This document shows positions 19,036 through 28,101 of a stretch of DNA of 64,000 nt, piece by piece; position 1 is the first letter of the stretch; the number at the start of each line of letters is the position of its first letter. Source of the stretch: Acidobacteriota bacterium (GTDB lineage: Bacteria > Acidobacteriota > UBA4820 > DSQY01). The stretch is taken from contig JBFMHB010000001.1 of assembly GCA_040752915.1 (NCBI GenBank), positions 1 to 64,000 on the forward strand, written 5' to 3'. Under the pieces are notes generated by a model. That model ran no database searches. It had not been told where the DNA came from and was given only the letters and a program-made list of their open reading frames with translations. The translations under genes and the position numbers were made by a program.

Positions 19036-19962
19036 GTGTCCGACGCCCGCGAAGCCATGGCAACGATCGTCAGTCAGGCCCAGGAGGCTATCTGCCGGGC
19101 ACTGGAGGCCCTGGACGGAGGGCGCTTCCTGCGCGAGGCCTGGGAGCGCCCCGGAGGGGGGGGAGGGGAGAGCCGCGTCCTGGAGGGTGGGGAGGTTCTC
19201 GAGAGGGCCGGCGTGAACGTATCCTCGGTCCACGGAACCCTCTCCTCCGCTTCCGCACGGTCCATGGGCGGCGGACGGGACCTGGCACAGGACGATCTCT
19301 CCTTCCGGGCCGTGGGCCTCAGCCTGGTGCTTCATCCCCGCAACCCCCACGCGCCCACGGTTCATGCCAACTACCGCTACATCGAACGCGGAGGGGATGG
19401 GGAGCCCGGCTCCTGGTGGTTCGGCGGGGGCTCGGACCTCACCCCGTTCGTGCTCTACGAGGAGGACGCGAGGCATTTCCACGGCGCGTTGAAGGGGGCT
19501 TGCGATCGCCACGACCGCGGCTTCTACCCCCGCTTCAAACGCGCCTGCGACGAGTATTTCTACCTGCCCCACCGGGGGGAAGCCCGGGGCCTGGGGGGGA
19601 TTTTCTTCGACGACCTTCGGGACCGGCCCGCGGAGCGTCTGCTCGCCTTCGCGGCCGACTGCGCCGGTGCCTTTCTGGAGTCCTACCTTCCCATCCTCGA
19701 GCGCAGGTGTCGGCAACCGCATACGGAGGCGGAGCGGCTTTGGCAACTCCTACGCAGAGGCCGGTACGTGGAGTTCAATCTGCTCCACGACCGGGGCACG
19801 CGCTTCGGCCTGGAAACCGGGGGGAGAACGGAGAGCGTCCTCATGTCCCTCCCCCCTGTGGCCCGGTGGGAGACTTGGAAGGAGCCCCCGACTGAAAGCC
19901 CCGAGGGACGCCTCATGGAGGTGCTTCGCCGGCCGAGGGAATGGGCCCCCGAAGGGCCTTGA
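19036..19962 (+). CDS. hemF: Oxygen-dependent coproporphyrinogen III oxidase
   Basis: 308 residues from a GTG at 19036 with GGAGGG 6 nt upstream; an ATG at 19057 is a weaker option. It decarboxylates coproporphyrinogen III to protoporphyrinogen IX with O2. HemF signatures are present: NVSSVHG, VHANYRYIE, WWFGGGSDLTPFVLYEEDARHFH, YFYLPHRGEARGLGGIFFDD, RRGRYVEFNLLHDRGTRFGLETGGRTESVLMSLPP. The catalytic His of the HxNYR region and the Asp/Arg residues of family motifs are present. Presence of HemF implies oxygen availability. No other haem gene is adjacent. Confidence 0.94.
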   Translation: MSDAREAMATIVSQAQEAICRALEALDGGRFLREAWERPGGGGGESRVLEGGEVLERAGVNVSSVHGTLSSASARSMGGGRDLAQDDLSFRAVGLSLVLHPRNPHAPTVHANYRYIERGGDGEPGSWWFGGGSDLTPFVLYEEDARHFHGALKGACDRHDRGFYPRFKRACDEYFYLPHRGEARGLGGIFFDDLRDRPAERLLAFAADCAGAFLESYLPILERRCRQPHTEAERLWQLLRRGRYVEFNLLHDRGTRFGLETGGRTESVLMSLPPVARWETWKEPPTESPEGRLMEVLRRPREWAPEGP

Positions 19963-19983
19963 GTCAAGGGAGGGTAGGCGTTC

Positions 19984-21351
19984 ATGGCCGTATTTGAAAA
20001 ACAGACGCCCATGCCGGTCTCGCCCGAGGATCTCTTCGAATGGCACGCTCGGGAGGGCGCCTTCGAGCGCCTTGTGCCGCCCTGGCAGCGCGTACGCATC
20101 CTGTCCCGAACTGGCGGCATCGGCCCCGGAGGGCGGCTGGACCTCGCGGTCCGGAAGGGCCCCCTCTGGCTTCGCTGGCGCGCGGAACACGGCGAGTGGG
20201 AGGAAGGCCGCTACTTCACGGACCGCCAGGTAAGCGGGCCCTTTAAGCGATGGGAACATCGGCACGAATGTCTGCCGGACCCAGGCGGCGGCAGCCTCCT
20301 TCGCGATCGCCTGACCTACGACCTGCCCTTCGGGATCGCAGGCCGTCTCGCAGGAGGCCCGCTGGTGGCCAGGGACGTGGAGCGGCTCTTCGCCTTCCGC
20401 CACCGGCGGACCCGCGAGGATCTCCTCCGCCACGCGGCCTTCGCGGACCGCCCTCGCCTCTCGGTGGCCGTCACGGGCGGTTCCGGACTCGTGGGCGGCG
20501 CCCTGTGTGCCTTTCTGTCCTCGGGCGGCCACCGGGTCCTGCGTCTGGTCCGCCGTCCTGCGGGCGAAGGGGAGGCCCGGTGGGACCCGGCGAAAGGGGA
20601 GATCGACGCGCCCTCCCTGGAGGGACTCGATGCGGTGGTTCACCTGGCCGGAGAGAACATCGCCTCCGGGCGTTGGACCGCTCGCCGAAAGGCCGCCATC
20701 CGGGACAGCCGCGTCGCCGGAACCGGGCTTCTCTGCAGGACCCTCGCCGGCTTGAAGCGAAAGCCCCCGACCCTGATCTGCGCCTCCGCCATCGGCTATT
20801 ACGGAGACCGCGGGGGGGAAAGCCTCGACGAAACCAGCCCCGCCGGCGAGGGCTTCCTCAGCGAGGTCTGCCGCGAGTGGGAGGCCGCCGCCGATCCCGC
20901 CCGGACGGCGGGGATCCGGGTGGTTCACGCCCGGATCGGCGTGGTCCTCAGCGCGGCGGGCGGGGCCCTTCCCAAGATCCTCCCCCCCTTCCGGGCGGGC
21001 CTGGGCGGCCCGGTGGGCTCGGGTAGGCAGTACATGAGCTGGATCGCCCTGGACGATCTCGTCGGACTCCTTCACCACCTGCTGTTCTCGGGCCTGGAAG
21101 GCCCGGTCCATGCCACGGCTCCCTTGCCCGTGACGAACCGTGACTTCGCTCGGACTCTCGGAACGGTCCTTCACAGGCCGGTCTTGCTTCCCCTGCCCGC
21201 TCCCGCCGTGAAGTTGCTCTTCGGCGAAATGGGGGAGGCCCTTCTGCTGAGCGGAGCGAAGGTCCTTCCCAAGCGGGCCGAGAAGGACGGCTTTCGGTTT
21301 CGAACCCCGGATCTGGAGACAGCCCTCCGCGAGGAGCTGGGCCTGGACTAG
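19984..21351 (+). CDS. SRPBCC - TIGR01777 epimerase fusion (YfcH/SDR39U1-like)
   Basis: 455 residues. Residues 1-150 resemble an SRPBCC/polyketide cyclase domain (ending GPLVARDVERLFAFRHRRTREDL). Residues 158-455 form an extended SDR with VAVTGGSGLVGGAL, HLAGENIASGRWTARRKAAIRDSRV, CASAIGYYGDRGGESLDE and the C-terminal DUF1731-like segment (SGAKVLPKRAEKDGFRFRTPDLETALREEL). This fusion architecture is known in the TIGR01777 family. The reaction is unknown. Located 21 bp after hemF on the same strand. Confidence 0.85.
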   Translation: MAVFEKQTPMPVSPEDLFEWHAREGAFERLVPPWQRVRILSRTGGIGPGGRLDLAVRKGPLWLRWRAEHGEWEEGRYFTDRQVSGPFKRWEHRHECLPDPGGGSLLRDRLTYDLPFGIAGRLAGGPLVARDVERLFAFRHRRTREDLLRHAAFADRPRLSVAVTGGSGLVGGALCAFLSSGGHRVLRLVRRPAGEGEARWDPAKGEIDAPSLEGLDAVVHLAGENIASGRWTARRKAAIRDSRVAGTGLLCRTLAGLKRKPPTLICASAIGYYGDRGGESLDETSPAGEGFLSEVCREWEAAADPARTAGIRVVHARIGVVLSAAGGALPKILPPFRAGLGGPVGSGRQYMSWIALDDLVGLLHHLLFSGLEGPVHATAPLPVTNRDFARTLGTVLHRPVLLPLPAPAVKLLFGEMGEALLLSGAKVLPKRAEKDGFRFRTPDLETALREELGLD

Positions 21352-21455
21352 ACGCGTCGATCCACCGGGGCTCCTCGAGCGAGAAGCTCCCGCAAGGCCG
21401 TGGCAATCCACGAGCGCTCTTCGCTAGAATGGATCCATCCGGATGTGGAGGAGCC

Positions 21456-22610
21456 ATGTCGAAGAGGAGTCACGCAGCCCGGCGCCGCCACAAGGCCATG
21501 ATTCGCCGCCAGACCCCGCCGGGAGCCCCGCCCGGCACCCTGGTGGCGGACCCGAGCGCCCCCAAACCGCTCCTTCACATCGTCGCATACGGGCCCGACG
21601 GGTTCCGCGAGGTCGAGACCGAAGACCCTGAGGCCCTGGCCGCCTACATCGGGAAGTGGCCCGCCCTCTGGGTTCATGTGGAGGGGCTGGGGGACGCCCA
21701 GGTTATCGGGCGTCTGGGCTCGCTCTTCAACCTTCACCAACTGGCCCTGGAGGACGTCCTCCACACCCACCAGCGGCCCAAGGTTGAGCAGTATCCGGAC
21801 AGCGTGTACGTCGTGGTCCGGCCGCTCGTCCTCAACGACCGCCTTGAATCGGAGCAGATGAGCCTATTCCTGGGAAAGGGCTTTGTCGTCTCTTTTCAGG
21901 AAAGGCGGGGGGAAGGCCCCGACGACCCCGTGCGGGAGAGAATCCGGTTGGGCGCCGGGCGCATCCGCTCGGAAGGCACCGATTTCCTCGCCTACGCCCT
22001 CCTGGATGCCGTAATCGACGGGTGTTTTCCCATCCTCGAGCGTTACTGGGAGAAGCTCGCCGCCTTGGAAGAGAATCTCCTGGTCCAGCCGACGCCAACC
22101 CTCGTAGCGCGGATCCATGAATCCAAGAGGGACCTGTTGGCGGCCCGTCGCAGCGTCTGGCCCCTTCGCGACGCCCTCTCGATTCTTTACCGTGAACCCA
22201 GCCCCTTTCTGGGCGAAGAAGTGCGCGTCTACCTCCGGGACTGCTACGACCACGTGATTCAGATCATCGACGTGGTGGAGACCTTTCGGGAAGTGGTGCT
22301 CGGAATGACGGACCTGTACCTGTCGAGTCTGAGCAACCGGATGAACGAGATCATGAAGGTGCTGACCATCATCTCCACGATCTTCATTCCCTTGTCCTTC
22401 ATAGCGGGTCTTTACGGAATGAATTTTGACAGGTCCGCCTCCCCCCTCAACATGCCGGAGCTGGGCTGGAAGTTCGGGTACCCCTTCGCCCTCGGCCTCA
22501 TGGGGGTCACCGCCGTGGCGCTTCTTGTCTTCTTCCGCTGGAAGGGCTGGATGGGGGGAGGGGACAGGGGGGCACCAGCGGACAGGCCACCTAGGGGAGA
22601 AGGGGACTAG
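21456..22610 (+). CDS. corA: CorA-family magnesium/cobalt channel
   Basis: 384 residues from the ATG at 21456, with GGAGGA just upstream. The cytoplasmic funnel domain is followed by two C-terminal membrane helices with the selectivity motif YGMNF between them (FIAGLYGMNFDRSASPLNMPELGWKFGYPFALGLMG in parts). Mediates Mg2+ (or Co2+/Ni2+) influx. The last 20 residues (GGGDRGAPADRPPRGEGD) are encoded by a purine-rich low-complexity tract and are not typical of CorA, suggesting the tract has invaded the 3' end. A TAGAAT -10-like hexamer lies at 21425-21430. Confidence 0.93.
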   Translation: MSKRSHAARRRHKAMIRRQTPPGAPPGTLVADPSAPKPLLHIVAYGPDGFREVETEDPEALAAYIGKWPALWVHVEGLGDAQVIGRLGSLFNLHQLALEDVLHTHQRPKVEQYPDSVYVVVRPLVLNDRLESEQMSLFLGKGFVVSFQERRGEGPDDPVRERIRLGAGRIRSEGTDFLAYALLDAVIDGCFPILERYWEKLAALEENLLVQPTPTLVARIHESKRDLLAARRSVWPLRDALSILYREPSPFLGEEVRVYLRDCYDHVIQIIDVVETFREVVLGMTDLYLSSLSNRMNEIMKVLTIISTIFIPLSFIAGLYGMNFDRSASPLNMPELGWKFGYPFALGLMGVTAVALLVFFRWKGWMGGGDRGAPADRPPRGEGD

Positions 22611-22632
22611 GGAGGCCGTCCACCTTCCTTAC

Positions 22633-22688
22633 TTACTCACCTACTCACTTACTCACCTACTCACCTACTCACTTACTCACCTACTCAC
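22633..22688. repeat. Seven tandem 8-bp repeats (YTACTCAC)
   Basis: Seven consecutive 8-bp units alternate between TTACTCAC and CTACTCAC between the convergent corA and ddl genes. They follow a purine-rich GGGGAC tract (about 22555-22615). No protein or terminator function is evident. Confidence 0.85.
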
Positions 22689-22700
22689 CTTCTGTCCCGT

Positions 22701-23807
22701 TTACATGCCCAGCCCCGAATCGCGGCGCAGGAGGCCTTCCTTTCGGTGGCGATCGAGGGCGAGCTGGATCAGGCGGTCCAGTAGGCGGGGATAGGGAAGG
22801 CCCGAGGCTTCCCAGAGCTTCGGGTACATGCTGATCCGCGTGAAACCGGGCAGTGTGTTGATCTCGTTGATGAGCGCGGTCCCGTCCTCCCGGAGAAAGA
22901 AGTCCACCCGGGCCATGCCCGCGCACTCGAGGACCTTGAAGGCCTCCAAGGCCAGCCCGCGGATGCGATCGGACATCCATTGAGGCACATTCGCGGGAAT
23001 CACGAGGCGGGCCCCGTTCTCGTCGATGTACTTGGCCTCGTACGAGTAGAACTCGTGGGTGGGGACGATCTCTCCGAGAACGGAGGCCTCGGGCTTCTCG
23101 TTGCCGAGGACGGCGCACTCGATCTCGCGCCCCAAAACGGCCTCCTCGACGATGACCTTGGAATCGAACCCGAAGGCCTCCTCCATGGCCCTGCCCAGAT
23201 CCTCGGCACGTTTCACCTTGGAGATGCCGACGGAAGAGCCGAGGTTGCAGGGCTTCACGAAGACGGGAAGTCCCAGGCTCTCCAGAATGGCGGCCCGCCG
23301 CTCGGGGGTGGCCTCGTGAGCCCGGACGGTTTCGAACCGCGGGATCGGGAGTCCCGCATCCCGAAGCAGCCGTTTCATCACATCCTTGTCCATTCCGACG
23401 GCCGAACCCAGTACGCTGGCACCGACGAAGGGCGCGTCCAGAAGGCGGAGGAGTCCCTGGAGGGAACCGTCCTCGCCGAAGGTGCCGTGCATGATGGGAA
23501 AGAAAACCTCCACCTTGGCCAGCCCCGACCCGTTCTCTCGCGAGACCAGCGCCAGTCCTCCTTCCCCCGTGTCCACGGGCAACACCGCGGGAGCGAGAGC
23601 GTTCAAGGCGATGAGCCTCGGGTTCGTGTCGTTCAGGATGAAGGCGGCATCCGATCCAAGGTGCCAGACGCCCTTCTTGTCCACCCCCAGGAGAATCGGC
23701 TCGTACTTCTCCCGGTCGAGGGCCTCGAAGATGTTCTTTGCCGATTGGATGGACACCTCGTGTTCCCCGCTCTTCCCCCCGAAGATGATCCCCACCCTCA
23801 CCCGCAT
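22701..23807 (-). CDS. ddl: D-alanine--D-alanine ligase
   Basis: 368 residues from the ATG at 23807 with GGAGG upstream. ATP-grasp enzyme joining two D-Ala for peptidoglycan. Motifs: FGGKSGEHEVSIQSA at the N-terminus, PIMHGTFGEDGSLQGLL, FVGASVLGSAVGMDKDVMK, KPCNLGSSVGISKV, EEAVLGREIECAVLG and the metal/ATP segment INEINTLPGFTRISMYPKLWE. The length and a VD..F insertion (HEFYSYEAKYIDENGA) match VanA/DdlA-like ligases. It is convergent with corA and divergent from the retropepsin-like gene. Confidence 0.94.
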   Translation of the reverse strand: MRVRVGIIFGGKSGEHEVSIQSAKNIFEALDREKYEPILLGVDKKGVWHLGSDAAFILNDTNPRLIALNALAPAVLPVDTGEGGLALVSRENGSGLAKVEVFFPIMHGTFGEDGSLQGLLRLLDAPFVGASVLGSAVGMDKDVMKRLLRDAGLPIPRFETVRAHEATPERRAAILESLGLPVFVKPCNLGSSVGISKVKRAEDLGRAMEEAFGFDSKVIVEEAVLGREIECAVLGNEKPEASVLGEIVPTHEFYSYEAKYIDENGARLVIPANVPQWMSDRIRGLALEAFKVLECAGMARVDFFLREDGTALINEINTLPGFTRISMYPKLWEASGLPYPRLLDRLIQLALDRHRKEGLLRRDSGLGM

Positions 23808-23864
23808 GTGTCCTCCAACGTGCGGCCCTCGCCGCGCTCCCAGCCATGGACCCTGGAGGGACCG

Positions 23865-23893
23865 TTGAGCCGACGGGACGTAAAAGCTATAGT
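23865..23893 (+). promoter_or_regulatory. Sigma70-type promoter of retropepsin-like gene
   Basis: TTGAGC (23865-23870), a 17-nt spacer, then TATAGT (23888-23893), giving a leader of about 75 nt before the ATG at 23974. The gap is divergent with ddl. Confidence 0.5.
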
Positions 23894-23973
23894 ACCTGAA
23901 GTCGGGATCTGCCGGACAGGCCGGCACACGGATCTCCGAGCCGCCCCATCTCGACACAGTCCAGGAGGCGACC

Positions 23974-25617
23974 ATGACCGCCTGCCGTACCATCCGCCAA
24001 GGTTTCTCCGCGCTCGCGGCCTTCGCCCTCGCCGGGGGGTTATTCGCCCAGGGTCGTCCCCAGGATGAGGTGCGAATCTTGCTCGCCAAGACCCAGTATG
24101 CGGAGGCGCTGGCCCGCGCCGATGCCGCTCTCGCCTCCTCCCCAGCCGATCCGGAACTCCTGATGGGGAAGGTGGACGCCCTCCTGGGCCTCGATCGAAC
24201 CCTGGAGGCCCGCCAGCTCTCGCTCTCCAACGCGGCCCTCGATGCGGGCCTGCGCTATCGGGCGGGGATTTGCTCCATGCGCTTCGGCAGGGTCCAGGAG
24301 GCGCTGGACCTCTGGAAGCCGGTCCTGGCGGACCCTCAGTGGGGGGAGGCGGCCTGCCGCGAGTCCGTCCGGGGCCTGCTGGCCTCGGGGCGGGAGGAGG
24401 AAGCCCGGCTTCTCTTCCTCGAGGGCCTCTCCAAGGCTGGAAGCGCCGGCCCGGCCCTCTTGAATCTGGGGGTCGGATTGGACCTGGGCCCCGAGGGGAA
24501 CGCCGCGCTGGCTCAGAAGAGCCAGGCCGCCGCACCCGAGGGGTCGGAGAGGATCCAGGCCTGGCTCAAGCTTAGGGCCGCCGCGGGCGGAGACCTCTGT
24601 CGCACGAGCGTTCAAGGAAGCGCGCCCTTGAAGATCGCCTTGAAGGAGAAAACCGAGCGCGTGGAAGCGAACACCCTCGAATGGGGCGGAAGCGGAGGGG
24701 CGAGCCCCCTGGCGCCCGCCGCGGAGGGGAGCGTCTCCACGAGCAGCGGCCAGCAGGGATACGGCGCCGGGAGCAAGGATACGAGTTCCAAGGAAGGCGG
24801 AAGGGCGGGGACCCTCTCCTCACACCCGCGGGTCGTGGTGGACGCCCGGCTCAACGGGGAGCGGTCGGAGCCGATGGTGCTCGATTCGGGAATGGATACG
24901 GTCCTTCTCTCCAGCCGGGTGGTCAAGAAGCTGGGCCTTCAGCCCGTGGCCCCGGGGGAGTACTCGGGCACCGGTCTGGAACACCCGGTGTCCTCGAAGT
25001 GGTTCCTCCTCAAGGAAATCCAGGTCGGCCCCGTGACCTTCAAGGACGTTCCGGCCTTGATGATCGACGAGAAGACGGAGTTCTGGAAGGAAACAGGGGG
25101 GATTCTGCCCCTCTGGCTCTTCCGCGGGTATGGGATCCACTACGACCGCCGCCACGGAAAACTCGAACTCCTGGAATCGGGCACGCCGCCGGACCAGGTG
25201 CTGGGGGCCGGCGCGACGCGCCTCAACGCCCTCTGGCTGGACGGGAAGCCGTACGTTGAGACGCGCATCCAGAACAAGCCCATGCGGTATCTCCTCCTGG
25301 CCAACAACGTGATCGCCACCTACCTGGAGGAGAGGCGTCTGGACGACTTGGGCGTGACCCTCCAGACCTCGAAGTACGGCACGCAGCAGTCCAGGGGCCA
25401 TTTCAGCATCATTCTCTCGGGAATCGCGGACAACGTGGCCCTCAACCTTGGATCCACGCGCATCAACCTGCCCACGGTCCACGCGGCGGACCTCTGCCCG
25501 GACTGCGGGGTGGAGTGCTCCGGCATTCTCGGCCGAAACGTCCTTGACCTTTTCGACGTGTACTTCGACTATCGGGCGGGCGTCGTGGCGCTGAAGGGGT
25601 ACGAAAAAGGCCGCTAA
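23974..25617 (+). CDS. Secreted TPR - tandem retropepsin-like aspartic protease
   Basis: 547 residues with a signal peptide ending near FAQG (residues 1-26). Residues 30-205 are helical TPR-like repeats (QYAEALARADAALASSPADPELL). A low-complexity Ser/Gly linker follows (235-285). Residues 286-400 form a retropepsin-like lobe with the active-site motif VLDSGMDTVLLS (Asp304) and a closing hydrophobic-Gly segment (GGILPLWLF). Residues 415-547 repeat the lobe, but the corresponding active-site segment reads LLLANNVIATYL (442-450), without Asp. The second copy therefore looks catalytically dead, and the enzyme would need to dimerise through lobe one or act as a binding protein. The start has GGAGG upstream. 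Confidence 0.75.
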   Translation: MTACRTIRQGFSALAAFALAGGLFAQGRPQDEVRILLAKTQYAEALARADAALASSPADPELLMGKVDALLGLDRTLEARQLSLSNAALDAGLRYRAGICSMRFGRVQEALDLWKPVLADPQWGEAACRESVRGLLASGREEEARLLFLEGLSKAGSAGPALLNLGVGLDLGPEGNAALAQKSQAAAPEGSERIQAWLKLRAAAGGDLCRTSVQGSAPLKIALKEKTERVEANTLEWGGSGGASPLAPAAEGSVSTSSGQQGYGAGSKDTSSKEGGRAGTLSSHPRVVVDARLNGERSEPMVLDSGMDTVLLSSRVVKKLGLQPVAPGEYSGTGLEHPVSSKWFLLKEIQVGPVTFKDVPALMIDEKTEFWKETGGILPLWLFRGYGIHYDRRHGKLELLESGTPPDQVLGAGATRLNALWLDGKPYVETRIQNKPMRYLLLANNVIATYLEERRLDDLGVTLQTSKYGTQQSRGHFSIILSGIADNVALNLGSTRINLPTVHAADLCPDCGVECSGILGRNVLDLFDVYFDYRAGVVALKGYEKGR

Positions 25618-25644
25618 ATCGCCCTATTCTCGTGCCGCGGAAGC

Positions 25645-26409
25645 TTACGGTTCTCGGTGGACCAGCATGGCCGAAGACTGGGCCGTGGGCATCACGACCA
25701 GTTCCGTGATGTCCACGTGTTGCGGCCTGGAGGCCACCCAAACGACGATTTCGGCGATGTCTTCCGGCGTGAGCGGCTTGAGGCCCTGGTAGACCTTGGC
25801 GGCGCGCTCCCGATCTCCTCGAAAGCGGACCGTCGAGAAGTCCGTCTCCACCATTCCGGGGTCCACCGTGGAAACCCGCACGGGGGTGCCGAGGAGGTCC
25901 ACCTTCATGGCCCTCGAAAGGGCCTTTACGGCGAACTTCGTGGCGCAGTATACGTTCCCGCCCGGGTATACCTCCCGGCCGGCCACGGATCCGATCTGGA
26001 TGACGTGTCCGCCTCCCCGCGCCACCATTCCGGGGAGGATCGCGCGGGTCACGTACAAGAGCCCCTTGAGGTTGGTATCCACCATCTCGTCCCACTCGTC
26101 GGGGGAGCCCTCATGGAGTCGGTCAAGCCCCCTTCCCAGGCCGGCGTTGTTGACCAGGACGTCCACCTCCGACCACCCGGGGGGAAGGCCGCCCAGTACG
26201 GCCTGCACCCGGACTTTGTCCCGCACGTCCAGAGCGAGGGCGAGGGTGGGGGTTCCGTGCTCCCGGAGCAACTCGGCGGCGAGGTCTCGAAGGCGATCCT
26301 CGCGCCGGGCCGTCAGGATGACCCGCGCCCCCACGCGTGCGAACGCCCTCGCGCACGCCGCTCCGATGCCCGCGCTCGCGCCCGTCACCACGACGATTCG
26401 GTCCTTCAT
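25645..26409 (-). CDS. Short-chain dehydrogenase (YdfG-like)
   Basis: 254 residues. Rossmann motif TGASAGIG (9-16), NNAG in the middle, a Ser in IQIGSVAGREVYPGG and catalytic YCATK form the classical SDR set. The arginine at RREDRL suggests NADP preference. The C-terminal PLTPEDIAEIVVWVASRPQHVDI segment is characteristic of the YdfG 3-hydroxy acid/serine dehydrogenase group. Substrate not known. Convergent with the retropepsin-like gene, with only 27 bp between stops. A TATACT -10-like hexamer sits at 26452-26457 on the minus strand. Confidence 0.85.
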   Translation of the reverse strand: MKDRIVVVTGASAGIGAACARAFARVGARVILTARREDRLRDLAAELLREHGTPTLALALDVRDKVRVQAVLGGLPPGWSEVDVLVNNAGLGRGLDRLHEGSPDEWDEMVDTNLKGLLYVTRAILPGMVARGGGHVIQIGSVAGREVYPGGNVYCATKFAVKALSRAMKVDLLGTPVRVSTVDPGMVETDFSTVRFRGDRERAAKVYQGLKPLTPEDIAEIVVWVASRPQHVDITELVVMPTAQSSAMLVHREP

Positions 26410-26569
26410 GGATCGCGCCCTCCTTCATTCCCGTCCGCGGGACGGAGGCGCAGTATAAATCCGCCTCGAGCGAATCGAAAGGCCGACGTGTCATCCGGCG
26501 CGTGGCGGACTATATTCCTCTCAGATTCCGGGGGCGCAGGAAAGGTGGAGACGCGCCGGGAGGCGGACC

Positions 26570-27229
26570 ATGAGCGAGGCCGGTCGTTCCTATTTGGTCG
26601 TCACCCTGGCCCGCCAGATGGGGGCTGGCGGGAGCTTCGTCGGCCGAAGGTTGGCTATGCGCCTGGGCTGCCGGTACCTGGACCGGGAGATCCTCCTCGA
26701 AGCCGCGCGGCGGCTCAAGCGGGACCCGGAGGCCCTCGAGTGCTTCGACGAGCGACACCTCACGTTTTGGGAGCGCACCCGCATGGCCTATGCATTCGGG
26801 ACACCCGAATCTCCTTACGCCCCGCCGCCCGTCACCCTGGACGACATGAACCTTTTTGATACGGAACGCGAGATCATGCGGGAGGCCGCCGCCCGTGGTC
26901 CGGTTGTGATCGTCGGCAGAGCCGGCTTCGCAGTTCTCAAAGGGCAGCCCGGACTGCTGACGGTCTTTCTCCACGCCCCCCTCGCCCACCGCATCCGTCG
27001 CATCCAGAAGATCTACCACCTCGCCAGCGCCGACGAGGCGCGCGATCTCATTCTGCAGTCCGACCGGGATCGAGAGCGCTTCATCCGGGCGGCGGCCGGT
27101 CTCCCGTGGCTGGACCTCACCCAGTACCACCTGTCCTTGGATACGGGACGCCTGGGCACGGGGGCGGCCATCGAAATCGTGTATCAGGCGGCCATGGAGG
27201 TGGCCAGGGGGTTGGCGCCTCCTGCCTGA
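26570..27229 (+). CDS. Cytidylate kinase-like family protein
   Basis: 219 residues matching the cytidylate-kinase-like family (distinct from Cmk). The P-loop analogue is LARQMGAGGSFVGRRLAMRLG, followed by YLDREILLEAARRL; a later VIVGRAGFAVL and HAPLAHRIRRIQKIY follow the family layout. Family members are putative nucleotide or metabolite kinases of unproven substrate. The gene has an independent -10-like TATATT upstream (26511-26516) and lies 68 bp before the SDR operon. Confidence 0.8.
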   Translation: MSEAGRSYLVVTLARQMGAGGSFVGRRLAMRLGCRYLDREILLEAARRLKRDPEALECFDERHLTFWERTRMAYAFGTPESPYAPPPVTLDDMNLFDTEREIMREAAARGPVVIVGRAGFAVLKGQPGLLTVFLHAPLAHRIRRIQKIYHLASADEARDLILQSDRDRERFIRAAAGLPWLDLTQYHLSLDTGRLGTGAAIEIVYQAAMEVARGLAPPA

Positions 27230-27297
27230 TCGGGCACGTCCCTTCTCGCGCTCACTTACGGACTGCGATACGATGGAGCCTCCATCCGGGAGGCGGC

Positions 27298-28086
27298 ATG
27301 GACCTTCATAAGTACGGACCCTGGGCGGTCGTCACGGGAGCTTCGGCTGGCCTGGGCGAGCAGTTCGCGCTCCAGCTCGCCGAACAGGGAATGAACCTCT
27401 TCCTCACGGCGCGGCGAGAGGATCGCCTGGTATCCCTCGCGCGGACCCTCCGCGACTCCACGGGCGTTCAGGTCAAGATCCTCCCCCTGGACCTGGCGGC
27501 CCCTGGGGCGCCCGAGGCCCTGGACCGGGCCACCGAGGACCTGGACGTGGGGCTTCTGGTGAACAACGCGGGGTTCGGCGCCATGGGGCGATTCCTGGAC
27601 CAGGACCTCGAACGCCTGACAGAGATGATCCGGCTCAACTGCCTGACCGTCACCGAACTGGCGCACCGGTTCGGCCGACGGCTCCGGGCCAGGGGCAGGG
27701 GAGGCATGATCGTGGTGGCTTCCCTGGCCGGATTCCAGGCCACGCCCTACATGGCCCTGTACGGGGCTACGAAGGGCTTCGATCTCCTGCTCGGCGAAGC
27801 CCTCCACCACGAGTGGAAGGATTCGAAGGTGGATGTCCTGGTGTTGAATCCGGGCTCCACTCGCACGGAATTTGGGTCCGTGTCCGGGTCCGCGGGCGGA
27901 GGGTATTCCATGAAGGCGCCAGGCGTTGTGGCGGCGGCCTTGCGCTCCCTGGGCCGGAAGGCCTCCATCGTCACGGGCGCCCACAACAAGGCCGTGGCCC
28001 TGCTGGGGCGTGCCCTTCCGAGGAGAACCATCGTCCGCCTCGGAGCGTGGACCCTCAAGCGGATGACTCCGCCCGAGCGGCGCTGA
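27298..28086 (+). CDS. Short-chain dehydrogenase
   Basis: 262 residues from the ATG at 27298 with GGGAGG upstream. Classical SDR motifs: VVTGASAGLGEQFA, a LVNNAGFG segment, VVASLAGFQATPYMALYGATK containing the Ser, Tyr and Lys catalytic residues. The C-terminal part (APGVVAAALRSLGRKASIVTGAHNKAVALLGRALPRRTIVR) resembles the DltE/YqjQ-like SDRs. First gene of a probable three-gene unit with the O-methyltransferase (15-bp gap) and the PLP decarboxylase. Substrate not assignable. Confidence 0.82.
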   Translation: MDLHKYGPWAVVTGASAGLGEQFALQLAEQGMNLFLTARREDRLVSLARTLRDSTGVQVKILPLDLAAPGAPEALDRATEDLDVGLLVNNAGFGAMGRFLDQDLERLTEMIRLNCLTVTELAHRFGRRLRARGRGGMIVVASLAGFQATPYMALYGATKGFDLLLGEALHHEWKDSKVDVLVLNPGSTRTEFGSVSGSAGGGYSMKAPGVVAAALRSLGRKASIVTGAHNKAVALLGRALPRRTIVRLGAWTLKRMTPPERR

Positions 28087-28101
28087 CGGAGGACCGGCGG
28101 A

